This document shows positions 12,414 to 24,715 of a DNA stretch of 64,000 nt, in pieces. This DNA is from Gymnothorax reevesii. Lineage: Eukaryota; Chordata; Actinopteri; Anguilliformes; Muraenidae. Under the pieces are notes generated by a model. It had not been told where the DNA came from and made no database searches. It saw only the letters and a program-made list of their open reading frames with translations. The DNA lies in assembly GCA_029721435.1 (NCBI GenBank), contig CM056580.1, forward strand, positions 24,980,367-25,044,366. Direction: 5' to 3'. Position 1 is the first letter of the stretch. Each line of letters begins with the position of its first letter. Both the position numbers and the translations under genes were made by a program.

Positions 12414-13596
12414 GCTAGCATTAGCATGTTAGCATTAGCATTCAAACATTTATATCACTCAATTTCCATTTTACACAAGAAGGGTTAAGCTGAAATGCCA
12501 TCTGATCTCATGTTATCATCATCGAGGACACGTTAAGTATGGAAATGACCAGATATTAGCACTTGCATTAGATCGCTAGCATTAGCATTTTAGCATCAGC
12601 ATGTAAGCAGTAGCATTGAAACATTAGCATGACCCAATTTTCTAATTATACAAGAAGGGTTGAGCTGAAATGTCATCTGATCTCATATTAACATCATAGA
12701 GGACACGTACAGTATGAAAACGACCAGATTTTAGCACTCACATTAGATTGCTAGCATTAGCATGTTAGCATTTGCATTTAAACATTTATATCACTCAATT
12801 ACCATTTTACACAAGAAGGCTTAAACTGAAATGCCATCTGATCTCATGTTAACATCATTGAGGACACGTTAAGTATGGAAATGACCAGATATTAGCACTT
12901 GCATTAGATCGCTAGCATTAGCATTTTAGCATCAGCATGTAAGCATTAGCATTGAAACATTAACATGACCCAATTTGCTTATTATACAAGAAGGGTTAAG
13001 CTGAAATGTCATCTGATCTCATATTAACATCATAGAGGACACGTACAGTATGAAAATGACCAGATTTTAGCACTCACATTAGATCGCTAGCATTAGCATG
13101 TTAGCATTTGCATTTAAACATTTATATCACTCAATTACCATTTTACACAAGAAGGCTTAAACTGAAATGCCATCTGCTCTCATGTTAACATCATAGAGGA
13201 CACGTTAAGTATGGAAATGACCAGATATTAGCACTTACATTAGATCGCTAGCATTAGCATTTTAGCATCAGCATGTAAGCATTAGCATTGAAACATTAAC
13301 ATGACCCAATTTGCTTGTCATACAAGAAGGGTTAAGCTGAAATGTCATCTGATCTCATATTAACATCATAGTTGACATGTACAGTTTGAAAATGACCAGA
13401 TATTAGCACTCGAATTAGATTGCTAGCATTAGCATTTTTGCATCAGTATGTTAGCATTAGCATTGATACATTAACATTACCCAATTTGCTTATTATACAA
13501 GAAGGGTTAAGCTGAAATGTCATCTGATCTCATATTAACATCATAGAGGACACGTACAGTATGAAAACGACCAGATATTAGCACTCACATTATATC
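12414..13596. repeat. 7-mer HOR of 1183 bp, copy 1
   Basis: Order B, A, B, A, B, A, A' (161+175+161+175+161+175+175). Starts 12414, 12575, 12750, 12911, 13086, 13247, 13422. Diagnostic marks are CATTATATCGCTAG at the unit start, GATTGCTAG at the third monomer and GCTTGTCATAC in the sixth. A private change is ACATTAGCATGACCC near 12625. The unit carries CATCATCGAGG near 12522. Confidence 0.93.
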
Positions 13597-14779
13597 GCTA
13601 GCATTAGCATGTTAGCATTAGCATTCAAACATTTATATCACTCAATTTCCATTTTACACAAGAAGGGTTAAGCTGAAATGCCATCTGATCTCATGTTATC
13701 ATCATCGAGGACACGTTAAGTATGGAAATGACCAGATATTAGCACTTGCATTAGATCGCTAGCATTAGCATTTTAGCATCAGCATGTAAGCAGTAGCATT
13801 GAAACATTAACATGACCCAATTTTCTAATTATACAAGAAGGGTTGAGCTGAAATGTCATCTGATCTCATATTAACATCATAGAGGACACGTACAGTATGA
13901 AAACGACCAGATTTTAGCACTCACATTAGATTGCTAGCATTAGCATGTTAGCATTTGCATTTAAACATTTATATCACTCAATTACCATTTTACACAAGAA
14001 GGCTTAAACTGAAATGCCATCTGATCTCATGTTAACATCATTGAGGACACGTTAAGTATGGAAATGACCAGATATTAGCACTTGCATTAGATCGCTAGCA
14101 TTAGCATTTTAGCATCAGCATGTAAGCATTAGCATTGAAACATTAACATGACCCAATTTGCTTATTATACAAGAAGGGTTAAGCTGAAATGTCATCTGAT
14201 CTCATATTAACATCATAGAGGACACGTACAGTATGAAAATGACCAGATTTTAGCTCTCACATTAGATCGCTAGCATTAGCATGTTAGCATTTGCATTTAA
14301 ACATTTATATCACTCAATTACCATTTTACACAAGAAGGCTTAAACTGAAATGCCATCTGCTCTCATGTTAACATCATAGAGGACACGTTAAGTATGGAAA
14401 TGACCAGATATTAGCACTTACATTAGATCGCTAGCATTAGCATTTTAGCATCAGCATGTAAGCATTAGCATTGAAACATTAACATGACCCAATTTGCTTG
14501 TCATACAAGAAGGGTTAAGCTGAAATGTCATCTGATCTCATATTAACATCATAGTTGACATGTACAGTTTGAAAATGACCAGATATTAGCACTCGAATTA
14601 GATTGCTAGCATTAGCATTTTTGCATCAGTATTTTAGCATTAGCATTGATACATTAACATGACCCAATTTGCTTATTATACAAGAAGGGTTAAGCTGAAA
14701 TGTCATCTGATCTCATATTAACATCATAGAGGACACGTACAGTATGAAAACGACCAGATATTAGCACTCACATTATATC
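13597..14779. repeat. 7-mer HOR of 1183 bp, copy 2
   Basis: Same order and lengths as the preceding copy, again starting with CATTATATCGCTAG. It shares CATCATCGAGG (near 13703) with copy 1. Private marks are TTTTAGCTCTCAC near 14252 and CAGTATTTTAGC in the A' monomer near 14630, so copies are close to identical but distinguishable. Confidence 0.93.
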
Positions 14780-15962
14780 GCTAGCATTAGCATGTTAGCA
14801 TTAGCATTCAAACATTTATATCACTCAATTTCCATTTTACACAAGAAGGGTTAAGCTGAAATGCCATCTGATCTCATGTTATCATCATAGAGGACACGTT
14901 AAGTATGGAAATGACCAGATATTAGCACTTGCATTAGATCGCTAGCATTAGCATTTTAGCATCAGCATGTAAGCAGTAGCATTGAAACATTAACATGACC
15001 CAATTTTCTAATTATACAAGAAGGGTTGAGCTGAAATGTCATCTGATCTCATATTAACATCATAGACGACACGTACAGTATGAAAACGACCAGATTTTAG
15101 CACTCACATTAGATTGCTAGCATTAGCATGTTAGCATTTGCATTTAAACATTTATATCACTCAATTACCATTTTACACAAGAAGGCTTAAACTGAAATGC
15201 CATCTGATCTCATGTTAACATCATTGAGGACACGTTAAGTATGGAAATGACCAGATATTAGCACTTGCATTAGATCGCTAGCATTAGCATTTTAGCATCA
15301 GCATGTAAGCATTAGCATTGAAACATTAACATGACCCAATTTGCTTATTATACAAGAAGGGTTAAGCTGAAATGTCATCTGATCTCATATTAACATCATA
15401 GAGGACACGTACAGTATGAAAATGACCAGATTTTAGCACTCACATTAGATCGCTAGCATTAGCATGTTAGCATTTGCATTTAAACATTTATATCACTCAA
15501 TTACCATTTTACACAAGAAGGCTTAAACTGAAATGCCATCTGCTCTCATGTTAACATCATAGAGGACACGTTAAGTATGGAAATGACCAGATATTTGCAC
15601 TTACATTAGATCGCTAGCATTAGCATTTTAGCATCAGCATGTAAGCATTAGCATTGAAACATTAACATGACCCAATTTGCTTAATATACAAGAAGGGTTA
15701 AGCTGAAATGTCATCTGATCTCATATTAACATCATAGTGGAAATGTACAGTTTGAAAATGACCAGATATTAGCACTCGAATTAGATTGCTAGCATTAGCA
15801 TTTTTGCATCAGTATGTTAGCATTAGCATTGATACATTAACATTACCCAATTTGCTTATTATACAAGAAGGGTTAAGCTGAAATGTCATCTGATCTCATA
15901 TTAACATCAAAGAGGACACGTACAGTATGAAAACGACCAGATATTAGCACTCACATTATATC
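14780..15962. repeat. 7-mer HOR of 1183 bp, copy 3
   Basis: Third copy. It reverts to CATCATAGAGG and has private marks CATAGACGACACG near 15064, ATATTTGCACTT near 15593, GCTTAATATAC near 15680 and CATAGTGGAAATG near 15732. The higher number of private changes suggests an edge unit less exposed to homogenisation. It is followed by another CATTATATCG unit at 15963. Confidence 0.93.
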
Positions 15963-17481
15963 GCTAGCATTAGCATGTTAGCATTAGCATTCAAACATTT
16001 ATATCACTCAATTTCCATTTTACACAAGAAGGGTTAAGCTGAAATGCCATCTGATCTCATGTTATCATCATAGAGGACACATTAAGTATGGAAATGACCA
16101 GATATTAGCACTTGCATTAGATCGCTAGCATTAGCATTTTAGCATCAGCATGTAAGCAGTAGCATTGAAACATTAACATGACCCAATTTGCTAATTATAC
16201 AAGAAGGGTTGAGCTGAAATGTCATCTGATCTCATATTAACATCATAGAGGACAGGTACAGTATGAAAACGACCAGATTTTAGCACTCACATTAGATTTC
16301 AAGCATTAGCATGTTAGCATTTGCATTTAAACATTTATATCACTCAATTTCCATTTTACACAAGAAGGCTTAAACTGAAATGCCATCTGATCTCATGTTA
16401 ACATCATAGAGGACACGTTAAGTATAGAAATGACCAGATATTAGCACTTGCATTAGATCGCTAGCATTAGCATTTTAGCATCAGCATGTAAGCATTAGCA
16501 TTGAAACATTAACATGACCCAATTTGCTTATTATACAAGAAGGGTTAAGCTGAAATGTCATCTGATCTCATATTAACATCATAGAGGACATGTACAGTTT
16601 GAAAATGACCAGATATTAGCACTCGAATTAGATTGCTAGCATTAGCATTTTTGCATAAGTATGTTAGCATTAACATTGATACATTAACATTACCCAATTT
16701 GCTTATTATACAAGAAGGGTTAAGCTGAAATGTCATCTGATCTCATATTAACATCATAGAGGACACGTACAGTATGAAAACGACCAGATATTAGCACTCA
16801 CATTAGATCGCTAGCATTAGCATGTTAGCATTAGCATTCAAACATTTATATCACTCAATTTTCATTTTACACAAGAAGGGTTAAGCTGAAATGCCATCTG
16901 ATCTCATGTTATCATCATAGAGGACACGTTAAGTATGGAAATGACCAGATATTAGCACTTGCATTACATCGCTAGCATTAGCATTTTAGCATCAGCATGT
17001 AAGCAGTAGCATTGAAACATTAACATGACCCAATTTGCTAATTATACAAGAAGGGTTGAGCTGAAATGTCATCTGATCTCATATTAACATCATAGAGGAC
17101 ACGTACAGTATGAAAACGACCAGATTTTAGCACTCACATTAGATCGCTAGCATTAGCATGTTAGCATTTGCATTTAAACATTTATATCACTCAATTACCA
17201 TTTTACACAAGAAGGCTTAAACTGAAATGCCATCTGATCTCATGTTAACATCATTGAGGACACGTTAAGTATGGAAATGACCAGATATTAGCACTTGCAT
17301 TAGATCGCTAGCATTAGCTTTTTAGCATCAGCATGTAAGCATTAGCATTGAAACATTAACATGACCCAATTTGCTTATTATACAAGAAGGGTTAAGCTGA
17401 AATGTCATCCGATCTCATATTAACATCATAGAGGACAGGTACAGTTTGAAAACGACCAGATATAAACACTCACATTAGATC
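15963..17481. repeat. Transition block: 5-mer of 847 bp plus four monomers
   Basis: Starts 15963, 16124, 16299, 16460, 16635, 16810, 16971, 17146, 17307. The first five (B, A, B, A, A') equal the 1183-bp HOR minus one B-A dimer (336 bp). The monomer at 16299 has lost its usual start motif (ATTTCAAGC instead of ATCGCTAGC). The last monomer has GCTTTTTAGC. The block is duplicated at 23197-24715 (offset 7234). Confidence 0.9.
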
Positions 17482-17803
17482 GCTAGCATTAGCATGTTAG
17501 CATTAGCATTCAAACATTTATATCACTCAATTTCCATTTTACACAAGAAGGGTTGAGCTGAAATGTCATCTGATCTCATATTAACATCATAGTGGACTCG
17601 TACAGTATGAAAACGACCAGATATTAGCACTCACATTAGATCGCTAGCATTAGCATGTTAGCATTTGCATTTAAACATTTATGTCACTCAATTTCCATTT
17701 TACACAAGAAGGCTTAAAGTGAAATGCCATCTGATCTCATGTTAATATCATAGAGGACATGTTAAGCATGGAAATGACCAGATATTAGCACTTGCATTAG
17801 ATC

Positions 17804-17964
17804 GCTAGCATTAGCATGTAAGCATTAGCATTGAAACATTATCATGACCCAATTTGCTTATTATACAAGAAGGGTTAAGCTGAAATGTCATCTGATCTCA
17901 TATTAACATCATAGTGGACTCGTACAGTATGAAAACGACCAGATATTAGCACTCACATTAGATC
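17804..17964 (+). repeat. Type A monomer with 14-bp head deletion
   Basis: The body is type A (CATTGAAACATTATCATGACCC, in two words) but the head goes directly from GCTAGCATTAGCAT to GTAAGCATTAGC, lacking a 14-bp TTTAGCATCAGCAT unit, so the monomer is 161 bp. The same variant is at 19821, 21327 and 25038, always as the third monomer of the 2017-bp HOR family. It shows the head losing one unit without any change of body class. Confidence 0.9.
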
Positions 17965-18826
17965 GCTAGCATTAGCATGTTAGCATTTGCATTCAAACAT
18001 TTATATCACTCAATTTCCATTTTACACAAGAAGGGTTAAGCTGAAATGCCATCTGATCTCATGTTAACATCATTGAGGACACGTTAAGTATGGAAATGAC
18101 CAGATATTAGCACTTGCATTAGATCACTAGCATTAGCTTTTTAGCATCAGCATGTAAGCATTAGCATTGAAACATTAACATGACCCAATTTGCTTATTAT
18201 ACAAGAAGGGTTAAGCTGAAATGTCATCTGATCTCATATTAACATCAAAGAGGACATGTACAGTTTGAAAATGACCAGATATTAGCACTCTTATAACATC
18301 GCTAGCATTAGCAATTTAGCATTGGCATGTTTGAATTAGCCAGTTAGCATTAGCATTCAAATATTAACCTCACCCAATTTGCTTATTATACAAGAAGGGT
18401 TAAGCTGAAATGTCATCCGATCTCATATTAACATCATAGAGGACAGGTACAGTTTGAAAACGACCAGATATAAACACTCACATTAGATCGATAGCATTAG
18501 CATTGTTAGCATTTGCATTCAAACATTTATGTCACTCAATTTCCATTTTACACAAGAAGGCTTAAAGTGAAATTCCATCTGATCTCATGTTAACATCATA
18601 GAGGACATGTTAAGCATGGAAATGACCAGATATTAGCACTTGCATTAGATTGCTAGCATTAGCATTTTAGCATCAGCTTGTAAGCATTAGCATTGAAACA
18701 TTATCATGACCCAATTTGCTTATTATACAAGAAGGGTTAAGCTAAAATGTCATCTGATCTCATATTAACATCATAGTGGACTCGTACAGTATGAAAACGA
18801 CCAGATATTAGCACTCACATTAGATC

Positions 18827-18987
18827 GCTAGCATTAGCATGCTAGAATTTACATTCAAACATTTATATCACTCAATTTCCATTTTACACAAGAAGGGTTA
18901 AGCTGAAATGCCATCTGATCTCATGTTATCATCATAGAGGACACGTTAAGTATGGAAATGACCAGATCTTAGCACTTGCATTAGATC
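18827..18987 (+). repeat. Type B variant with GCATGCTAGAATTTAC head
   Basis: A type B monomer in which GTTAGCATTTGCATT is replaced by GCTAGAATTTACATT. Seven copies start at 18827, 20844, 22350, 26061, 32167, 34534 and 37237, always two monomers after the GCATTGTTAGC monomer and three after type C. This fixed order shows that the C-to-hairpin-variant segment moves as a unit through the 2017-, 2367-, 2703- and 3228-bp HORs. Confidence 0.92.
18828..18845. other. Short inverted repeat (7-bp arms, 4-nt loop)
   Basis: CTAGCAT and ATGCTAG are perfect reverse complements separated by TAGC. The inverted repeat is created by the variant head and recurs in all seven copies of this monomer. The normal type B head lacks the right arm. 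It could form a small hairpin or cruciform; function is unknown. Confidence 0.75.
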
Positions 18988-19498
18988 GCTAGCATTAGCA
19001 TTTTAGCATCAGCATGTAAGCAGTAGCATTGAAACATTAACATGACCCAATTTGCTAATTATACAAGAAGGGTTGAGCTGAAATGTCATCTGATCTCATA
19101 TTAACATCATAGAGGACACGTACAGTATGAAAACGACCAGATTTTAGCACTCACATTAGATCGCTAGCATTAGCATGTTAGCATTTGCATTTAAACATTT
19201 ATATCACTCAATTACCATTTTACACAAGAAGGCTTAAACTGAAATGCCATCTGATCTCATGTTAACATCATTGAGGACACGTTAAGTATGGAAATGACCA
19301 GATATTAGCACTTGCATTAGATCGCTAGCATTAGCTTTTTAGCATCAGCATGTAAGCATTAGCATTGAAACATTAACATGACCCAATTTGCTTAGAATAC
19401 AAGAAGGGTTAAGCTGAAATGTCATCCGATCTCATATTAACATCATAGAGGACAGGTACAGTTTGAAAACGACCAGATATAAACACTCACATTAGATC

Positions 19499-21004
19499 GC
19501 TAGCATTAGCATGTTAGCATTAGCATTCAAACATTTATATCACTCAATTTCCATTTTACACAAGAAGGGTTGAGCTGAAATGTCATCTGATCTCATATTA
19601 ACATCATAGTGGACTCGTACAGTATGAAAACGACCAGATATTAGCACTCACATTAGATCGCTAGCATTAGCATGTTAGCATTTGCATTTAAACATTTATG
19701 TCACTCAATTTCCATTTTACACAAGAAGGCTTAAAGTGAAATGCCATCTGATCTCATGTTAATATCATAGAGGACATGTTAAGCATGGAAATGACCAGAT
19801 ATTAGCACTTGCATTAGATCGCTAGCATTAGCATGTAAGCATTAGCATTGAAACATTATCATGACCCAATTTGCTTATTATACAAGAAGGGTTAAGCTGA
19901 AATGTCATCTGATCTCATATTAACATCATAGTGGACTCGTACAGTATGAAAACGACCAGATATTAGCACTCACATTAGATCGCTAGCATTAGCATGTTAG
20001 CATTTGCATTCAAACATTTATATCACTCAATTTCCATTTTACACAAGAAGGGTTAAGCTGAAATGCCATCTGATCTCATGTTAACATCATTGAGGACACG
20101 TTAAGTATGGAAATGACCAGATATTAGCACTTGCATTAGATCGCTAGCATTAGCTTTTTAGCATCAGCATGTAAGCATTAGCATTGAAACATTAACATGA
20201 CCCAATTTGCTTATTATACAAGAAGGGTTAAGCTGAAATGTCATCTGATCTCATATTAACATCAAAGAGGACATGTACAGTTTGAAAATGACCAGATATT
20301 AGCACTCTTATAACATCGCTAGCATTAGCAATTTAGCATTGGCATGTTTGAATTAGCCAGTTAGCATTAGCATTCAAATATTAACCTCACCCAATTTGCT
20401 TATTATACAAGAAGGGTTAAGCTGAAATGTCATCCGATCTCATATTAACATCATAGAGGACAGGTACAGTTTGAAAACGACCAGATATAAACACTCACAT
20501 TAGATCGCTAGCATTAGCATTGTTAGCATTTGCATTCAAACATTTATGTCACTCAATTTCCATTTTACACAAGAAGGCTTAAAGTGAAATTCCATCTGAT
20601 CTCATGTTAACATCATAGAGGACATGTTAAGCATGGAAATGACCAGATATTAGCACTTGCATTAGATTGCTAGCATTAGCATTTTAGCATCAGCTTGTAA
20701 GCATTAGCATTGAAACATTATCATGACCCAATTTGCTTATTATACAAGAAGGGTTAAGCTAAAATGTCATCTGATCTCATATTAACATCATAGTGGACTC
20801 GTACAGTATGAAAACGACCAGATATTAGCACTCACATTAGATCGCTAGCATTAGCATGCTAGAATTTACATTCAAACATTTATATCACTCAATTTCCATT
20901 TTACACAAGAAGGGTTAAGCTAAAATGCCATCTGATCTCATGTTATCATCATAGAGGACACGTTAAGTATGGAAATGACCAGATATTAGCACTTGCATTA
21001 GATC
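19499..21004. repeat. Second HOR family, 9-mer deletion copy, 1506 bp
   Basis: It reproduces the first nine monomers of the 2017-bp unit and then passes directly to the first monomer of the next unit at 21005. The missing part is the last three monomers (A, B, A; 511 bp). The join falls at a monomer boundary in the shared CATTAGATCGCTAGCATT stretch, as expected for unequal exchange between monomers in register. Confidence 0.93.
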
Positions 21005-23021
21005 GCTAGCATTAGCATGTTAGCATTAGCATTCAAACATTTATATCACTCAATTTCCATTTTACACAAGAAGGGTTGAGCTGAAATGTCATCTGATCTC
21101 ATATTAACATCATAGTGGACTCGTACAGTATGAAAACGACCAGATATTAGCACTCACATTAGATCGCTAGCATTAGCATGTTAGCATTTGCCTTTAAACA
21201 TTTATGTCACTCAATTTCCATTTTACACAAGAAGGCTTAAAGTGAAATGCCATCTGATCTCATGTTAATATCATAGAGGACATGTTAAGCATGGAAATGA
21301 CCAGATATTAGCACTTGCATTAGATCGCTAGCATTAGCATGTAAGCATTAGCATTGAAACATTATCATGACCCAATTTGCTTATTATACAAGAAGGGTTA
21401 AGCTGAAATGTCATCTGATCTCATATTAACATCATAGTGGACTCGTACAGTATGAAAACGACCAGATATTAGCACTCACATTAGATCGCTAGCATTAGCA
21501 TGTTAGCATTTGCATTCAAACATTTATATCACTCAATTTCCATTTTACACAAGAAGGGTTAAGCTGAAATGCCATCTGATCTCATGTTAACATCATTGAG
21601 GACACGTTAAGTATGGAAATGACCAGATATTAGCACTTGCATTAGATCGCTAGCATTAGCTTTTTAGCATCAGCATGTAAGCATTAGCATTGAAACATTA
21701 ACATGACCCAATTTGCTTATTATACAAGAAGGGTTAAGCTGAAATGTCATCTGATCTCATATTAACATCAAAGAGGACATGTACAGTTTGAAAATGACCA
21801 GATATTAGCACTCTTATAACATCGCTAGCATTAGCAATTTAGCATTGGCATGTTTGAATTAGCCAGTTAGCATTAGCATTCAAATATCAACCTCACCCAA
21901 TTTGCTTATTATACAAGAAGGGTTAAGCTGAAATGTCATCCGATCTCATATTAACATCATAGAGGACAGGTACAGTTTGAAAACGACCAGATATAAACAC
22001 TCACATTAGATCGCTAGCATTAGCATTGTTAGCATTTGCATTCAAACATTTATGTCACTCAATTTCCATTTTACACAAGAAGGCTTAAAGTGAAATTCCA
22101 TCTGATCTCATGTTAACATCATAGAGGACATGTTAAGCATGGAAATGACCAGATATTAGCACTTACATTAGATTGCTAGCATTAGCATTTTAGCATCAGC
22201 TTGTAAGCATTAGCATTGAAACATTATCATGACCCAATTTGCTTATTATACAAGAAGGGTTAAGCTAAAATGTCATCTGATCTCATATTAACATCATAGT
22301 GGACTCGTACAGTATGAAAACGACCAGATATTAGCACTCACATTAGATCGCTAGCATTAGCATGCTAGAATTTACATTCAAACATTTATATCACTCAATT
22401 TCCATTTTACACAAGAAGGGTTAAGCTGAAATGCCATCTGATCTCATGTTATCATCATAGAGGACACGTTAAGTATGGAAATGACCAGATATTAGCACTT
22501 GCATTAGATCGCTAGCATTAGCATTTTAGCATCAGCATGTAAGCAGTAGCATTGAAACATTAACATGACCCAATTTGCTAATTATACAAGAAGGGTTGAG
22601 CTGAAATGTCATCTGATCTCATATTAACATCATAGAGGACACGTACAGTATGAAAACGACCAGATTTTAGCACTCACATTAGATCGCTAGCATTAGCATG
22701 TTAGCATTTGCATTTAAACATTTATATCACTCAATTACCATTTTACACAAGAAGGCTTAAACTGAAATGCCATCTGATCTCATGTTAACATCATTGAGGA
22801 CACGTTAAGTATGGAAATGACCAGATATTAGCACTTGCATTAGATCGCTAGCATTAGAATTTTAGCATCAGCATGTAAGCATTAGCATTGAAACATTAAC
22901 ATGACCCAATTTGCTTATTATACAGGAAGGGTTAAGCTGAAATGTCATCTGATCTCATATTAACATCATAGTGGACATGTACAGTTTGAAAATGACCAGA
23001 TATTAGCACTCGAATTAGATT
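21005..23021. repeat. Second HOR family, 2017 bp, copy 3
   Basis: Full 12-mer. Private marks include CATTTGCCTTTAAAC near 21190, CAAATATCAACC near 21882 and GCACTTACATTAG near 22160. The last monomer (22847) has GCATTAGAATTTTAGC, unlike the GCTTTTTAGC of copy 1, and leads into an A' monomer at 23022 instead of another unit. Confidence 0.92.
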
Positions 23022-24715
23022 GCTAGCATTAGCATTTTTGCATCAGTATGTTAGCATTAGCATTGATACATTAACATTACCCAATTTGCTTATTATACAA
23101 GAAGGGTTAAGCTGAAATGTCATCTGATCTCATATTAACATCAAAGAGGACACGTACAGTATGAAAACGACCAGATATTAGCACTCACATTATATCGCTA
23201 GCATTAGCATGTTAGCATTAGCATTCAAACATTTATATCACTCAATTTCCATTTTACACAAGAAGGGTTAAGCTGAAATGCCATCTGATCTCATGTTATC
23301 ATCATAGGGGACACATTAAGTATGGAAATGACCAGATATTAGCACTTGCATTAGATCGCTAGCATTAGCATTTTAGCATCAGCATGTAAGCAGTAGCATT
23401 GAAACATTAACATGACCCAATTTGCTAATTATACAAGAAGGGTTGAGCTGAAATGTCATCTGATCTCATATTAACATCATAGAGGACAGGTACAGTATGA
23501 AAACGACCAGATTTTAGCACTCACATTAGATTTCAAGCATTAGCATGTTAGCATTTGCATTTAAACATTTATATCACTCAATTTCCATTTTACACAAGAA
23601 GGCTTAAACTGAAATGCCATCTGATCTCATGTTAACATCATAGAGGACACGTTAAGTATAGAAATGACCAGATATTAGCACTTGCATTAGATCGCTAGCA
23701 TTAGCATTTTAGCATCAGCATGTAAGCATTAGCATTGAAACATTAACATGACCCAATTTGCTTATTATACAAGAAGGGTTAAGCTGAAATGTCATCTGAT
23801 CTCATATTAACATCATAGAGGACATGTACAGTTTGAAAATGACCAGATATTAGCACTCGAATTAGATTGCTAGCATTAGCATTTTTGCATAAGTATGTTA
23901 GCATTAACATTGATACATTAACATTACCCAATTTGCTTATTATACAAGAAGGGTTAAGCTGAAATGTCATCTGATCTCATATTAACATCATAGAGGACAC
24001 GTACAGTATGAAAACGACCAGATATTAGCACTCACATTAGATCGCTAGCATTAGCATGTTAGCATTAGCATTCAAACATTTATATCACTCAATTTTCATT
24101 TTACACAAGAAGGGTTAAGCTGAAATGCCATCTGAACTCATGTTATCATCATAGAGGACACGTTAAGTATGGAAATGACCAGATATTAGCACTTGCATTA
24201 CATCGCTAGCATTAGCATTTTAGCATCAGCATGTAAGCAGTAGCATTGAAACATTAACATGACCCAATTTGCTAATTATACAAGAAGGGTTGAGCTGAAA
24301 TGTCATCTGATCTCATATTAACATCATAGAGGACACGTACAGTATGAAAACGACCAGATTTTAGCACTCACATTAGATCGCTAGCATTAGCATGTTAGCA
24401 TTTGCATTTAAACATTTATATCACTCAATTACCATTTTACACAAGAAGGCTTAAACTGAAATGCCATCTGATCTCATGTTAACATCATTGAGGACACGTT
24501 AAGTATGGAAATGACCAGATATTAGCACTTGCATTAGATCGCTAGCATTAGCTTTTTAGCATCAGCATGTAAGCATTAGCATTGAAACATTAACATGACC
24601 CAATTTGCTTATTATACAAGAAGGGTTAAGCTGAAATGTCATCCGATCTCATATTAACATCATAGAGGACAGGTACAGTTTGAAAACGACCAGATATAAA
24701 CACTCACATTAGATC
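23022..24715. repeat. Duplicate of 15788-17481 (offset 7234 bp)
   Basis: Ten monomers: A' at 23022 and then the same nine as 15963-17481. The rare ATTTCAAGC start (23533), GCATAAGTATG with ATTAACATTGAT (near 23888) and GCATTACATCG (near 24200) are all shared with the left copy, proving common descent. Private changes include CATAGGGGACAC near 23306 and CATCTGAACTC near 24132. Confidence 0.93.

Larger units (their letters stand above)
17482..19498. repeat. Second 12-mer HOR family, 2017 bp, copy 1
   Basis: Monomer lengths 161, 161, 161, 161, 175, 189, 162, 175, 161, 175, 161, 175. Starts 17482, 17643, 17804, 17965, 18126, 18301, 18490, 18652, 18827, 18988, 19163, 19324. It opens with ATATAAACACTCAC just before the first monomer, contains the head-deleted A at 17804, the type C at 18301, the one-base-longer GCATTGTTAGC monomer at 18490 (here with GATAGC instead of GCTAGC) and the hairpin-like GCATGCTAG variant at 18827. 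Confidence 0.93.

Noticed and set aside
16545..16736. A 63-codon open frame on the minus strand
   Set aside because: It lies across ordinary satellite monomers. The usual GCATCAGTATG word gives a TGA in this frame; a C-to-A change at 16657 opens it. No start context, domain or composition suggests a gene.
23779..23970. An identical 63-codon open frame on the minus strand
   Set aside because: It is the offset-7234 duplicate of the same monomers, so the identity reflects segmental duplication and not coding constraint.
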